Source of the DNA: Paratrimastix pyriformis
Lineage: Eukaryota; Preaxostyla; Paratrimastigidae
Length of the DNA stretch: 64,000 nucleotides
Assembly (NCBI GenBank): GCA_027972325.1
Contig: JAPMOS010000128.1
Location: 31,001-95,000, forward strand
Reading direction: 5' to 3'
Shown piece by piece: positions 11,268 to 22,800 of this stretch. Position numbers and translations under genes: made by a program. The number at the start of each line of letters is the position of its first letter. Positions within the stretch are counted from its first letter, which is position 1. The notes beneath the pieces are model-generated. The model was given only the letters and a program-made list of their open reading frames with translations, did no database searches and was not told the DNA's origin.

Positions 11268-13599
11268 ATGCTGGTGGCCTCCAAGGTCTGCTCTGCTCCT
11301 TTGTTTATCCTCGTCAAAACGTACCCAGAGGACACGTGCAAATTCGAACGAGCGAAAGGACAATTATTTTTTTGATTGTGTTCCCGCCGAACTCCTGCGC
11401 GCCATTACAGATGCCTCCGATTGGGCACTTCGCACATATGTGATGTTGATCGGCCTCACCCAATGGACCCGCACGCGGTTACTCGGCACCATCCATGAGA
11501 TGTCATTCGAGGACCCCGACCTGGTTGAGTACCATCTCCAGCTCATCCCGACCGCCGATGCCCTGGCAGCCTTACTGGGTCCATGCAAGGGCCTTGTGAA
11601 GTTGTCCTTCCCCAACGAGTCCGCCTTTACGGACCCCGAGAAGGCGCCGCTCCTGTTTGGGTGCGGCGCCACCGAGGCCGCCTGCGCCGCCTGGGTTGAT
11701 GAGGCCTTCGCCGGCCATGACCGGCTGACCACGCTGCGACTGCCTCGGGAGCCGTTCCTTCCTGCCCTCGGGCGCATCCTGGGTCACCTGCCCGGGCTGG
11801 TGGAGCTGCACATCATGTCTCCCTCGTGCGGCTACGACCCCGGCAGCGCCCCTCGGCCGGGCGTCTTTCGAATCATGGCCGCCCTGCACAGGTCGATGCC
11901 ACCAGCCCTGAGCGTACTCCGGCTCGACTGGCCCGTGCTTGGCCAGGCCCTGAAGGATCTTGTGGCTGCCCTGGCACCCATCGCGACCACCCTCGAGGAG
12001 CTCCACCTTCCGTACGTCGAGCTTGGCGCCGAGGTCCATATCCTGCTCGGTCGCCTTCCGTCCCTCCGCCGGCTCACGCTGGAGTCCGGCTCGATCGGCA
12101 GCCTGCAGCAGCCTGTTGCCGCCCGGTTGACCCAACTGACCGTCGGCCATCACTCTGGCGCCGAGGAGTTGTTCGCGCTGCCGGATGGCGGCGGCCGTCT
12201 CGAAGCTCTCAGCTTTGGTGACTGTGGAGGCGGGAGAACCGTCTCGTGTCTCCTGACCCCCAACCAGAACACCCTGCGGCACATTGCGTTGGGCTCGCCG
12301 TGGGAGGACGAGGCGGCAGTCGACCTGCTGGCCTCGCTGACCCACCTGACCAGCCTGGAGCTCACTCTCGGCCCGACAGCCACCGGATTTTTCGGCGCCG
12401 TTCCTCCGGAGCTCCTGGACCGTCTGGAACACCTCGCCTTGTCCGCGCCGGACTCCATCTTCCCTTCATTCGGCCTCGCCGGCAAACGCCTGCGGTCGCT
12501 GTACCTCAACTTGACCGTGGGACATTCGGCCACCGTGACCCTGGACTGCCCCGCCCTGGAGACCATCACCGGCCTGCCGCAGGGAGTCGATCCATACACT
12601 CTGGTCATGGATTGCCCATGGCTGCGCTCCCTTCAAGGGCTCCCTGTGACCGCGATCGTTCGGTGGCCCGCAGTCATGCCCCATCTGGTGCGGGTCGGGG
12701 CGGAGCCGCCGGGCTGTGAGATCTGGGGCGACTCCTGGCTGCCCCAGCTGCTTGCCGCGGGACCCCGGCTGCACGAGGTGCTGCTGGGGGATGTGCGTCT
12801 CTGCTCCCGAAAGACCGTGAACCAGCTGTTTGCCGCCAAGTCCTTGCGCCGCATTCGAATCGCACTGGGGGAGAGGGCGTATCCTCCTTCTTTCGACACC
12901 CGCGTCGAAATGCGGCTGCTCCTGCCTGCCCAGCTGACCCACGCCGACATCACGATGCCGTACCAGAAGTGCTTCGTGCAGCGGGTCGTGGCCAAGGGGT
13001 TACGCAGCCTCCGCCTGCGCGGGGACTCAGAATTCGCGTCCCAGGTGATCATCAGCTGCCCGGCCTTGGAGTCTCTGACCATTGGCCTGGGCGGGCACGT
13101 GTCCTTTCAGGTGGACGAGGGGTTCCCCGGCTACTTCGAGCTCGAGGACTGCGTGGCGGGGGCGGGCCACAGTCTGGAGGAGTTCCTTACATTCCCCACC
13201 GGGGCGGCAGTTCGTCTGCGGCGGTGTGTCCTTCGGCTGAGCAAATCACTCCCTGGCCGGACCGGTATCCTGGTGCCGCTCCTGGAGCAGCTGCCCATGC
13301 TGACCAGCCTGGTTCTCGATGACAACTTGACCTGCACCATCCCTGCTGTTCCCTTCTCCCTGGCCAGCCCCTCCTTGCGGCACCTGTGCATCACAGGGCT
13401 CCGGGTCGCCGACCTGGAGCTCAACTGCCCCCTGCTGGAGGAGCTCTGGGCCACCTTCAAGCCCCTCCGCCGGTTCACCCTGACCGGATCCGTCACTCGG
13501 GGCGTCATGCGCCGCATTGGGCTCATCAGCACCGACACCTGGGCCAACCGGATGGGACGGCTCTTCCCCGGGGCCGTCCTTGTGCGCAATGAATCGTAA
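11268..13599 (+). CDS. F-box-like/leucine-rich-repeat protein, diverged array member 5
   Basis: Exon 1 is 11268-11285 (MLVASK), the intron is 11286-11328 (43 nt, GTCTG donor, CCCAG acceptor) and exon 2 is 11329-13599. The total is 2,289 nt, or 762 residues, uninterrupted. The start is supported by exact conservation of the tiny-exon/short-intron layout with copies 2-4 despite sequence divergence. The F-box-like segment VPAELLRAITDASDWALR is followed by the same LRR series as copy 4, without the acidic insertion. It is probably an SCF-type adaptor like its neighbours. Confidence 0.85.
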
Positions 13600-14027
13600 G
13601 AGATTTTGGTCATCCGAGCACCGCTTGTTCTGGGTTTGGGGGGGTCGAGAGGGTGAGAGTGCGGATGGAGGGAGCGCCAAGTCCTCGCCAGCCACCAGCA
13701 GCAACAGCAGCCGCCTGGCCTCGGCGCCCCCGGCCGTGCTGCAAGTGGCCGTGAGCCCGACCTCACTGCCGGGGACCCCGCTGCCCTCGGGGGTGGGTGT
13801 CCCGCCTGCCGACGTGCCGCCCTCGCCCACCGGGGCGGCGGCCGTGGCGACGGCCCTGGATGAGATCGAGCTGGTCGAGTTCCGCCCCCAGGCCCTCGCT
13901 GCCGCCCCAGCGGAAGCCCCCCAAGCGGAGGCCGCCCCAGCGGAGGCCGCCCCAGCGGAGGCCGCCCCAGCCCCAGCCCCAGCGGAGGCCGCCCCAGCCC
14001 CAGCCCCAGCCCCAACTCCATCCCCGG
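13600..14027 (+). other. Convergent intergenic stretch with Ala/Pro-rich open frame and GCGGAGGCCGCCCCA minisatellite
   Basis: It lies between the convergent 3' ends of two LRR genes. A forward frame open from upstream to 14,080 reads Ser/Pro/Ala-rich sequence with PAEA repeats encoded by a 12-15 bp minisatellite (about 13,905-14,015). The frame overlaps the stop of the minus-strand gene and has no clear start. It could be a relic exon or only a GC-rich open stretch. Confidence 0.35.
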
Positions 14028-16300
14028 CTACGGCAGCTCGACAATCTCCGTCGGCGACTCGGCGGGGAAGCGCTCCCTGAGTCGGGCCGCCCAGGGGCCC
14101 CCGGCATAGCTGATTCGGCGCAGGTTGGGCACCGCCCCGACCAGCTCGAACCGCTCCAAATCCCGTTCGAGCTGCGCCTGAAGATCCTCCAGCAGCGGAC
14201 AGTCGAGCACCAGCGAGCGCAGGAGGGGCTCCTTGACCATGTGCACATCCAGCCGGCGGAGACGAGGCAGGGTCAGCGTCAGGTCGAGCGGGATCCCGTC
14301 GCCCAGCTGGAGGCTGGCCAGTCGGGGCAGCCGGCCCAGGGCGGCGGCCAGCTGGGGCCAGGCCTCGTGCCAGGCGGGCGCACAGACGGGCAGCGCGATT
14401 CGGTCGAGGTGCGCGCCGTGCCGCTCGAGAACGGCCAGCAGGCTGGCCGCATCCAGGGAACACTGCCGCGGGGAGAGAGCAATCCGGAGGCAGCGAAGAG
14501 GCGGGTCCGTGCCCTCGGCCATCCGGAAGGCGGTCAGGGTGGGCGTGGCCAGGTGGAGGGCCGCCAGGGCCGGACAAGCGAGGGTCAGCCGCAGGGGCGG
14601 GGCAAGCTCGGGATGGCTGGTACCCGTGCTCAGGTCCAAAACGCGCAGTCCTGCCGCCTCCACACGCAGTTCGGCCACCGGCTCCAGAAACTCATCGGCC
14701 GGGATGTAGAGGCCCAGGCGCTCGAGGTGCTCGGGCAGCCGCAGGACGGGCGTGGCGGCACGCAGGCGGACGCCCTCCAGCCGGGTCAGCGACGAGCCCG
14801 CCGCCGCCCAGAGGCGGTCCAGGCCGGCCGGCTGGGTGTCGCACAGGGCCACCAATTCGCGCAGCCGGGGGGCGTGGGCCACCAGCTCGGCCAGCCAGGG
14901 CGGGTCCTGGACCCAGGCCAAGTGCGGTGATGAGCCGTTCCACGTGGCGCCATGCGCGCGCACCAGCTGGGGCATGGGTGTCAGACAGCGCAGGCCACGC
15001 CGGGTGCCCATGAGACCCTCGATGGAGCGCAGCTGGGGGCAGTCCATGACCAGGGACTGGTCACCCAGGTCGAAGCCCGCGAGGACGAGCTCCTCGAGGG
15101 CCGGGCAGGCCAGGGTCATGACGGCACCCTCGGTGACCGCCGCCCGGAGGGTCCGCAGGCGGGGGCAGCTGATGGTGAGCGCGCTGTTGCAGGACCCGTA
15201 GAGAGCGAGACATTCCAGCTGGTTGAGAACGCGGGACGGCAGGGCGCCAACAACCGCGGCCCAGTCGGCGCGGCCCGAGACGCGCAGCTCGAGGCTGGTC
15301 AGCTGGGCGAGGCGGCCCAGGGCGGCCATGAGGGGCCCCGGGTCGTCCTCGGCCAGGGCCAGCGAGACGGATCGCAGAGTGGCCTGGTTGGCGGCCAGCA
15401 TCCGGGCGATCAGGGCGGTGTGGCCAGGGTTATACACAAAATAGTCCCACCGGAGGTCGACCAGGCGGGTAGGCAGGCACAGGGCCTCACCATCCGGGTC
15501 TCCGGACTGCTGCATGATGGTGAGGTGGGTCAACTGGGCGGAGGCGCGGGGAAGATGGCGCAGCATGACGGGCAGTTGGTCCCCGCCCATCTTGAGGCGC
15601 TCCAGTGAGATGAGGTGCGGGGCGAGGGCTGCCAGGGCGAGCGAGCCGACCCGGGCCCAGGCCTGACAGCTGAGGTCTCTCAGGGTGCCCCCGAGCGGCG
15701 ACAGCGCGGCGAAGTCCAGGGGAGACTGTTGGGGGGACAGCCGCAGGGTTTGGAGTCCGGGGCAGGACTGGGCCAGGACGGCCAGGAAGGACGGGGGAAG
15801 ATCCCGGCCTCCGAGCAGGAAGTGCAGTTCCACCAGCCCGGGTAGGTGCGCCAGGATGAGCCGGATGGCCGGCCAGAGCGACTTTCCCCCGGGGATGTGC
15901 AACACGGCCAGCCGGCTGTGGCCCGCGAAGGCCGCGTCCACCCAGGGTTGGCAGGCGGCATCGGTCAGGCCGCACCCGACCAGGCCCAGCGGATTCTCAT
16001 CGAATGGGGTCTGCTGGTAGTGACTGGGTAAGGTCAGCTTGACCAGGCCCTTGCAGGGACCCACAATGGCCGCCAGGGTATCGACGGCCAGGATGGGTGG
16101 GGCGACATCGAACCCAGTCTCCAACCCATCCGCCAGGAAGGACAGCTCGCGCGGGGTCCCCCGAACGGCCGTGCGGGTGGCGTGGGAAAGACCCATGAGC
16201 AAAAGGTAGCTGTGAAGATGCGATGCGGAGGCCTCCATGATGACCGAAAGGATGTCGGGAGGCAGCCGAGTCAAGATGTCGGGGTATGACCGAGCTCTGA
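14028..16300 (-). CDS. F-box-like/leucine-rich-repeat protein (paralogue, minus strand)
   Basis: One long frame ends at TAG (14028-14030). The F-box-like segment LPPDILSVIMEAS near 16,270 is followed by GLSHATR, then DTLAAIVGPCKGLVKLTLP and a long LRR series (LPGLVELHFL, LTSLELRVS, LRRLDVHMV), ending in ELVGAVPNLRRISYAGG. These hallmarks match the array genes, but sequence identity is low. The frame stays open to about 16,727 without family-like sequence, so the true start is unresolved. By analogy with the array genes a short first exon is likely; a GTCCG donor near 16,345 is one option. Confidence 0.78.
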
Positions 16301-16774
16301 CTTCGGTGCTGCGAGTTGGTTGTGCGGTCTGGGTGTTGCAGGTCAAATCGGACTCGTGTTTTCGTGGTGTCGAAACCGGGTCGAAATCTGTGATGGCAGA
16401 CAGCGGGGTTTGTCCATCATGCGAACGGGTTCCTGGTCCTCGCAATTCGATCGTTTTCTTCGCGGAATCTTGAGTGGGATGAGGACAGCACTGAGGAAAC
16501 CAGCAACACGGGCGGCGCATCTTTGACCGTTCCGGCGAATTGGGCCGAGTGTTAGAAAGACATGCCGGTGACCTGTGCGAATGAAAGTTCCGAAAAAGCG
16601 ATGACCCGTTCTCATGTCTTCGCAGCCGCACGCGACATTTGATGTTCGAAACGTGCCGTCTTCTTATGCAGATCCCCCGATCCATCACCATCCCCGCCAG
16701 TCCCACATCCGTTTTGGTGAGATCCACGGCATGTTCTCAAGAAACCAAATACAAGAAAGGGGACCCGACGCACT
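16301..16774. other. Spacer between two minus-strand LRR genes
   Basis: It should hold the 5' end of the 14,028-16,300 gene and its promoter. No independent gene, repeat or RNA seen. Confidence 0.5.
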
Positions 16775-19060
16775 TCAGAAAATCTTGAAGGTGGTCTCGA
16801 CAGTCGCCCCGAGAAAGCGGTAGGTCAGGTCCTGCTGCTGCGGGGAGGACCACTTGACCAGGCCGATCCGGCGCAGGTGTCGATGACCCTGGTCATCAGG
16901 ACTGGTCTCCAACGAATCCAGGCCCTTGTCAAACGGACCCTGGAGCTCCTCCAGCAGCGGGCAGGCGATCTGCAACGAGACGAGCGGCCGGGCGGGGCTG
17001 TCCCCGAAGGGGAATCGGTCCATGGTGAGGTAGAGCTGCCGCAGGTTGGGGCAGGCCAGCGCCAACTCTCGGGGAAGTCCCGCGCCCAGCTCGAGGCAGG
17101 CCAGCCGGGGCAGCCGACCCAGGGCGGTGGCCAGCTGGGGCCAGGCGGCGCAACAGGATGCTGAGCAGGCCGGGAGGTGGACCCGCTCCAGGCGCTGCCC
17201 GTGGCGGGTCAACAGGGCCATCAGGCTGTCGCCTTCCAAGCCGTCCGAGCGGCCGATACGAAGCGCGCGCAGGCGCGCGCCACCGTCGACTGCCACCGCG
17301 GTGAGGCCGGGAATCTCAAGGGCGAGCGACTCCAGGACGGGGCATCGCACAGTCAGCCGCAGGGGGCACGGGGCGGCGGCCGGATCGGATCTCAGCCGGA
17401 GCGAGTGGAGGCCCGGGGCCGCCACGGTCAGCCGCCCTGCCGCCTCGGCCGACACCCGGGCGTCGAGGCGTTCCAGGGTGGCCGGCAGGGAGATGGTCGG
17501 TAGGGGCAGGCGGACCCCCTCGAGGCGGGTCAGCGTGCCCATGAGAGAATCCTCAATGGGGCACAGGGGAACCAGCTCACGCAGCCCGGGCGCATGTGCC
17601 GCCAGCTCGACCAGCCATGCCGGGGGCGCGTTCGTCCACCGGTCGTCGTGCGGGTCGGATGATGATGATTGGCCGCCCGACCACACGGCCGCATCGGCGC
17701 GGACCAGGTGGGGCATGGGCGCCAGACAGTGCAGGCTCGTGACGGCCGCCAGCCCCTTGATGGTGCGCAGCCGTGGGCAGTCCAGGGCCAAGGCGATGCC
17801 GGAGTATGCCGAGAGGGCGAGGGTCTCCAGGGCGGGGCAGGCCAGAGTCAGGTAGACCGCCTTGTTGAAGGCGATGCGGAGAGTACGGAGAGAGGCGCGG
17901 GTGATGTTGACGGGGGTCGCGCACCACCCGTCGATGGCGATGTGTTCCAGCTGGGACGGCAGGCCGGCCAGAACGGGGGCCGCGTCGCGGGTGTCCAGGC
18001 GGAGGCTGAGCTCGGCCAGTCGGCTGGTTGCCCCGTTCAGGGCCGTCAGCAGGGCCCCGTATTCCGCGGGGTCGTCCGTTTGGATGTCAAGTGCCACCGA
18101 CCGCAGGGTGGCTTGGCTGGCGACCAGCATGCGGGCGGCCAGGGTCATACTGCCCCGCTGCGGGCCACCCAACTTGGTGTCATCCGTCAGGATCCGGAGG
18201 CTCTCGAGGCAGCAGGGAAGGTGGGCATCATCCAGGACGGGGGCCCGGAGATCCCGCAGGGCGAGGTGGGTCAGTTGGCAGGCGCCTCTGGGCAGCCCCC
18301 GCACAACCTCGAGCGCGCAGTCGCCGGCGACCTCGAGACGCTCCAACGCGACCAGGCGGGGCGCCAGACGGGCCAGGACCTGGACGGCTGCCGGGTGGGT
18401 GCGCCCCGTGATGGCCAGGTCTTTCAGGGTGCCCGCCAGTCCCAATAGAGCGCATTCTGGCAGGGGCGAGTCGCCGACGGATAGGCGCAGCGATTGAAGG
18501 CCGGGGCAGGACTGGGCCAGGGTGGCCAGCAGCGCGGGATGGTGCGGGGGTGCCACCTCGAGGAAGTGCAGTTCCACCAGCCCGGGCAGGTGCGGCAGGA
18601 TGAGCTGGATGGCCGGGCAGAGTGGATCCGCCCAGGGGATGTGCAGCACGGCCAGCCGGCTGTGGCCCGCGAAGGCCGCGTCCACCCAGGGCTGGCAGGC
18701 CGCCTCGGTCAGGCCGCACCCAACGAGGGGCAGGAGGCTCACATCAAACCGGGCTTCCTCGTCGGTTGAGAAGGTCGAACATTTGGGAGGGGCTGTCTTA
18801 CGCTCGGGAAGGGTCAGTTTGACGAGGCCTTTGCAGGGGCCAACGATGGCAGCCAGAGCATCGGCAGTCAAGATGGGAACAATGCCGGCGGGATGGTCAA
18901 ATACAAACGAAATCTCACGAAGGGTGCCACGAATAGCGGCGCGGGTCGCATGAGAGAGGCCAATCAATAAAAGGTAGGCATGAAGCGGTATCGCGGAGCC
19001 ACCCATGATGGCTGGGTAAAGCTCAGGCGGCAGACGCGAGAAGAGACCATTCTCGCTTTT
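16775..19060 (-). CDS. F-box-like/leucine-rich-repeat protein (paralogue, minus strand)
   Basis: An uninterrupted frame of about 760 codons. FSRLPPELYPAIM just upstream of the first ATG at 19,006 is in frame and F-box-like, so the protein starts upstream of 19,006, probably in a short first exon beyond a TCAG acceptor near 19,080. It continues with LTADALAAIVGPCKGLVKLTLPE and LRRs (LPGLVELHFLE, LVALERLEVAG, LRQLYLTMD). It is closest to the 14,028 and 39,607 paralogues. Its direct neighbour upstream is the divergently transcribed clathrin gene. Confidence 0.78.
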   Translation of the reverse strand, partial: KSENGLFSRLPPELYPAIMGGSAIPLHAYLLLIGLSHATRAAIRGTLREISFVFDHPAGIVPILTADALAAIVGPCKGLVKLTLPERKTAPPKCSTFSTDEEARFDVSLLPLVGCGLTEAACQPWVDAAFAGHSRLAVLHIPWADPLCPAIQLILPHLPGLVELHFLEVAPPHHPALLATLAQSCPGLQSLRLSVGDSPLPECALLGLAGTLKDLAITGRTHPAAVQVLARLAPRLVALERLEVAGDCALEVVRGLPRGACQLTHLALRDLRAPVLDDAHLPCCLESLRILTDDTKLGGPQRGSMTLAARMLVASQATLRSVALDIQTDDPAEYGALLTALNGATSRLAELSLRLDTRDAAPVLAGLPSQLEHIAIDGWCATPVNITRASLRTLRIAFNKAVYLTLACPALETLALSAYSGIALALDCPRLRTIKGLAAVTSLHCLAPMPHLVRADAAVWSGGQSSSSDPHDDRWTNAPPAWLVELAAHAPGLRELVPLCPIEDSLMGTLTRLEGVRLPLPTISLPATLERLDARVSAEAAGRLTVAAPGLHSLRLRSDPAAAPCPLRLTVRCPVLESLALEIPGLTAVAVDGGARLRALRIGRSDGLEGDSLMALLTRHGQRLERVHLPACSASCCAAWPQLATALGRLPRLACLELGAGLPRELALACPNLRQLYLTMDRFPFGDSPARPLVSLQIACPLLEELQGPFDKGLDSLETSPDDQGHRHLRRIGLVKWSSPQQQDLTYRFLGATVETTFKIF

Positions 19061-19899
19061 TTCGTGTTTGGGCTGATTTCAAAGATCAGGAGATGAAGCG
19101 GGGGAATAAAAACAATGAGCCTGACCATTTTCCGGCACCCGGAGCGGGATTATTCCCCCAGTCAGTTTCACATGTTCTTTGGACACACAGCGGCGCCCAT
19201 TTTCTCATGAACCGTGTGATGCCAATGAACTTATGCTGGGTGCAGGTGGGGGGTGCGGGTGGTGGTGGGGGGGGGGGGGATGTACCATTCCGCAGTGCAC
19301 GCAGTTCGGCCAGCCATCCGCCGGGTCGGCCCCGTTTTGGCAAGTGGCGGGCTAAAACTGATTCGGAAATTCCGAGGCGGGACGCATGGGCCGCCCCTGG
19401 GCCGCCCCTGCACTTTTTTACTGGGCGGGGTGCTCATGGTTGATGAGTATTCACCGCCTCCCTGTCTCTCCCATCGCGTCCCGTGGTGCATTTGCAATCT
19501 GCCCGCCAGCAGAGAACCTGGACACATTTTCAGGCGGGTCCCGGCGAGCTGCTGACATTCCACTGCCCGACCGAGCAGCCCGGCTAACTTTGCTAAACCG
19601 ATCCCCCGACTGGGGGGAGCGCCACGTGTCGTTTCAGGTGATGCGCAGCATTGACGCTGTTCAAAGGGCTCTCCAGAAACTCGCATAGAAATGCAAGAGT
19701 GTCCTCCTGAAAAACAAGGAACCACAAACAAAAAAAATCAAGAGGTGCGTGCTGAAATCCATATTTGCGGAAGGTCTGAATGCTCAAGAGAACCAGGAAA
19801 CTCTCAACGCCCCCCCGAGGAGCCGAAAGAACGTTCGCTGGCGGCAGCCTCATAGCCCCAGGTGCGACTCACTTTTAAGCGTCGCGAAAGCTGTCCGGA
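19061..19899. other. Divergent intergenic region upstream of clathrin heavy chain
   Basis: No convincing gene. It holds a short G run near 19,268 and otherwise mixed sequence. It should contain the promoters of the minus-strand LRR gene and of the clathrin gene; no recognisable core element was found. Confidence 0.5.
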
Positions 19900-22800
19900 A
19901 TGGCGCAAACTACTCCGATTCGGCAGAGTGACCATCTTGAGGTCTGATCTTTTCAGATGGTTGCATCGGAGTGCTGACGTTCGCGTTGATTCATTCCTTG
20001 TGCCTGATCATAGCTCTCCCGTCTTGTGAACCCTGCTGTGATCGGGTTCGCTTCGGTGACCATGAACTCCGAGAACTTCATCTGTGTCACGGATGTTGTT
20101 GGCGAGGACAAGTTCTTGGTCATTATTGATTTGAAGAACCCCCGTGCTGCCCCTCAGCGCCACAAGATCGGGGCAGCCTCGGCTGTCATGCATCCCACGA
20201 CCCAGATCATTGCTCTCAAGGGTCTGGCTTGTTCGCTGATTCGATCTTTTCACGCTGCTTTCTCACCAGGTCAGGGTATGATTCAGATTTACAACCTTGA
20301 TGTTAAGACTCGGATTAAGTCTGCCAACATCGCCGAAAATGTGGAGTACATGCGCTGGATCTCTCTTGACACTCTGGCACTGATCACTCCCACTGCTGTC
20401 TATCACTGGCCTCTTGACGGTTTGTTTTTTTCTCTCTCATTTTTCAGGTGGACTCATTCACTCTTCTTCAAAATAATAGGTGATGCGACCCCAGCGAAGG
20501 TGTTCGACCGTTCCCCTTCCCTGGCCAACCACCAGATCATCAACTATCGCACCAACGAAGCCAAGACCTGGTGCATGCTTCAAGGTGTCACCATGGAGGG
20601 CAACGCCATGAAGGGCACCCTCATGCTCTATTCGGTTGAGAAGCGCAAGGCGCAGGTTCTTCCTGGCCATGCGGCCACCTTTATCAAGCACGTTCTCGAT
20701 GGGAAGAACGATGCTTCGACTCTTTTCTGCTTCGCTCAGGGCAACAAGGTTTGCGCTTTCTCTTCACTGTTATCGCACCCACTTTTTTTCTCCAAAGATC
20801 AATCTGATCGAAGTGAGCACCGACGAAGCCCCCTTCATGAAGAACGGCGACATCTTCTATCCTCCCGAGTTCGCTCAGGATTTCCCTGTTGCGATGGAGT
20901 TTGTTGAGAAGTATGGCCTCGTTTGCGTCCTTTCGGGCTATGGCTTCCTCTTCGTTTATGAGGTGGAGTCGATGCAGCTCATTTCGATGTCTCGGGTTTC
21001 TCAGACTCCCGTCTTCGCCACCACCATCGCCGGTAACGACGGGCTTCTCGCCATCAACAAGACTGGCTTGGTCTGTGGCCCTGCCTCTTGTTCTTTTCCA
21101 GTTGTGTGGTGAAAAATGATGCATCCTCACGTTGCCGCCCCAGACTGACGGGCTTCCTTTGAAGATTGCAACGTAAATAATGGCTGAATTCCATGATTTT
21201 CTTTTTTGTGGTGTTGCACTTCCTCCTGCATTCGTTCATAATCCCTTTCTTTTTTGGCAATGCAGGTGAGCAAGCTCCAGGTCGACTCTGCGGCCATCAT
21301 CCCGTACATCACCTCCAAGCTTCGGAACCTCGAGCTCGCCATCAAGATCGCCTCCCGCGCCAATGTCCCCGGGGCCGAGGATCTCTTCCGCGAGCAGTTC
21401 GAGGCTCTCTTCCGTCAGGGCCTGTACAAGGAAGCCGCGAAGGTGGCCGCCACCTCCCCTCAGGTCTGCCTCTTCTGCGCGCTTGTCCGTGTGCACTTTG
21501 ATCTGTGATTATCACGTAACGCACCTCCCGCAAAGAGGTGGCCAAAAATTCATGCGGATTCACTTTACAAAGCACGTCAGTCTCGTCTGAGATCCAACCA
21601 CTGCCCTTCCAGTTTGTTCTCTGCTCTTTTTGAACCCGTCCTCAATTGTTTTCCCACTGTCCATTTGCGATTTGCAGGGTGTGCTGCGGACCGACCAGAC
21701 CATCAACCGGTTCAAGCAGGCCCCCGTCATCCCGGGCCAGGCGCCTCCCCTCATCCAGTACTTCTCCCTGCTGCTGGACAAGGGCAAGCTGAACCAACTC
21801 GAGTCGCTGGAGCTGGTGATGCCCATCATGCAGACGGGCCGCAAGGACTTCGTCGATAAGTGGCTGAAGGAGGGCAAGCTGACCTGCTCTGAGGAGCTCG
21901 GCAACTTCATGAAGCAGCACGACCTTCAGATGGCTCTGGCCATCTACCTGACGGCCGAGTGCTCCGCCAAGGTGGTGCAGATCTTCGCCGAGACTGGCGA
22001 CTTCGATAAGATCATCCAGTACGCCACCACCGTCCACTACCAGCCCGATTATGCCGGCCTCATCCGCGGCCTGTGCGCCACCAACCCCAAGGTCTGCTTC
22101 TTCTCCTGCCTCTGTGTGCCTGTTCGGATCTGTGATTATCACGTAACGCACCTCCCGCAAAGAGGTGGCCAAAAATTCATGCGGATTCACTTTACAAAGC
22201 ACGTCAGTCTCGTCTGAGATCCAACCCCTGCGAGAGCCATTCGGCCATCCTGCCCTGTTTTCTCCGTCTCACTTCTTTCTTTTTCCTCTTCCTCGCTCAG
22301 GGTGCCGCCGCCCTTGCTGGCAAGCTTGCCACCTTCCCCCAGGGCGCCCTGGTGGAGCCTGGTGAGATCATGGAGCTCTTCTTCCAGCGGAACATGATTC
22401 CCGAGCTGACGGCCCTCATGATTGACGTCCTGCAGCGCAATGATCCCTCTGACTCCAAGTTGCAGACCCGCTTCCTGGAGATCCTCCTCCAGAAGGTCCG
22501 CTTCTCCGAGGGGCGGGGTCCTTGCGTGCTGGGCCTTTTTGTTTTGACGTGATGCATCCTAACGTTGCCGCCCCAGACTGACGGGCTTCCTGTGAAGATT
22601 GCAACGTAAATTTTGGCTGATCCTCGACCCACTCTGCTTTTTCGCATTGCGCCGCTCCGTCTTTCTCTTCGCTCACTCCTCTTCTCCTTCCGCTTGCCCT
22701 TTTCCCAGGCTCCCAACGTGGCCGACGCCATCTTCGGGAAGGCCCTCTACTCCCAGTACGACCGGACTTACATTGCCCAGTGCTGCGAGAAGGCTCACCT

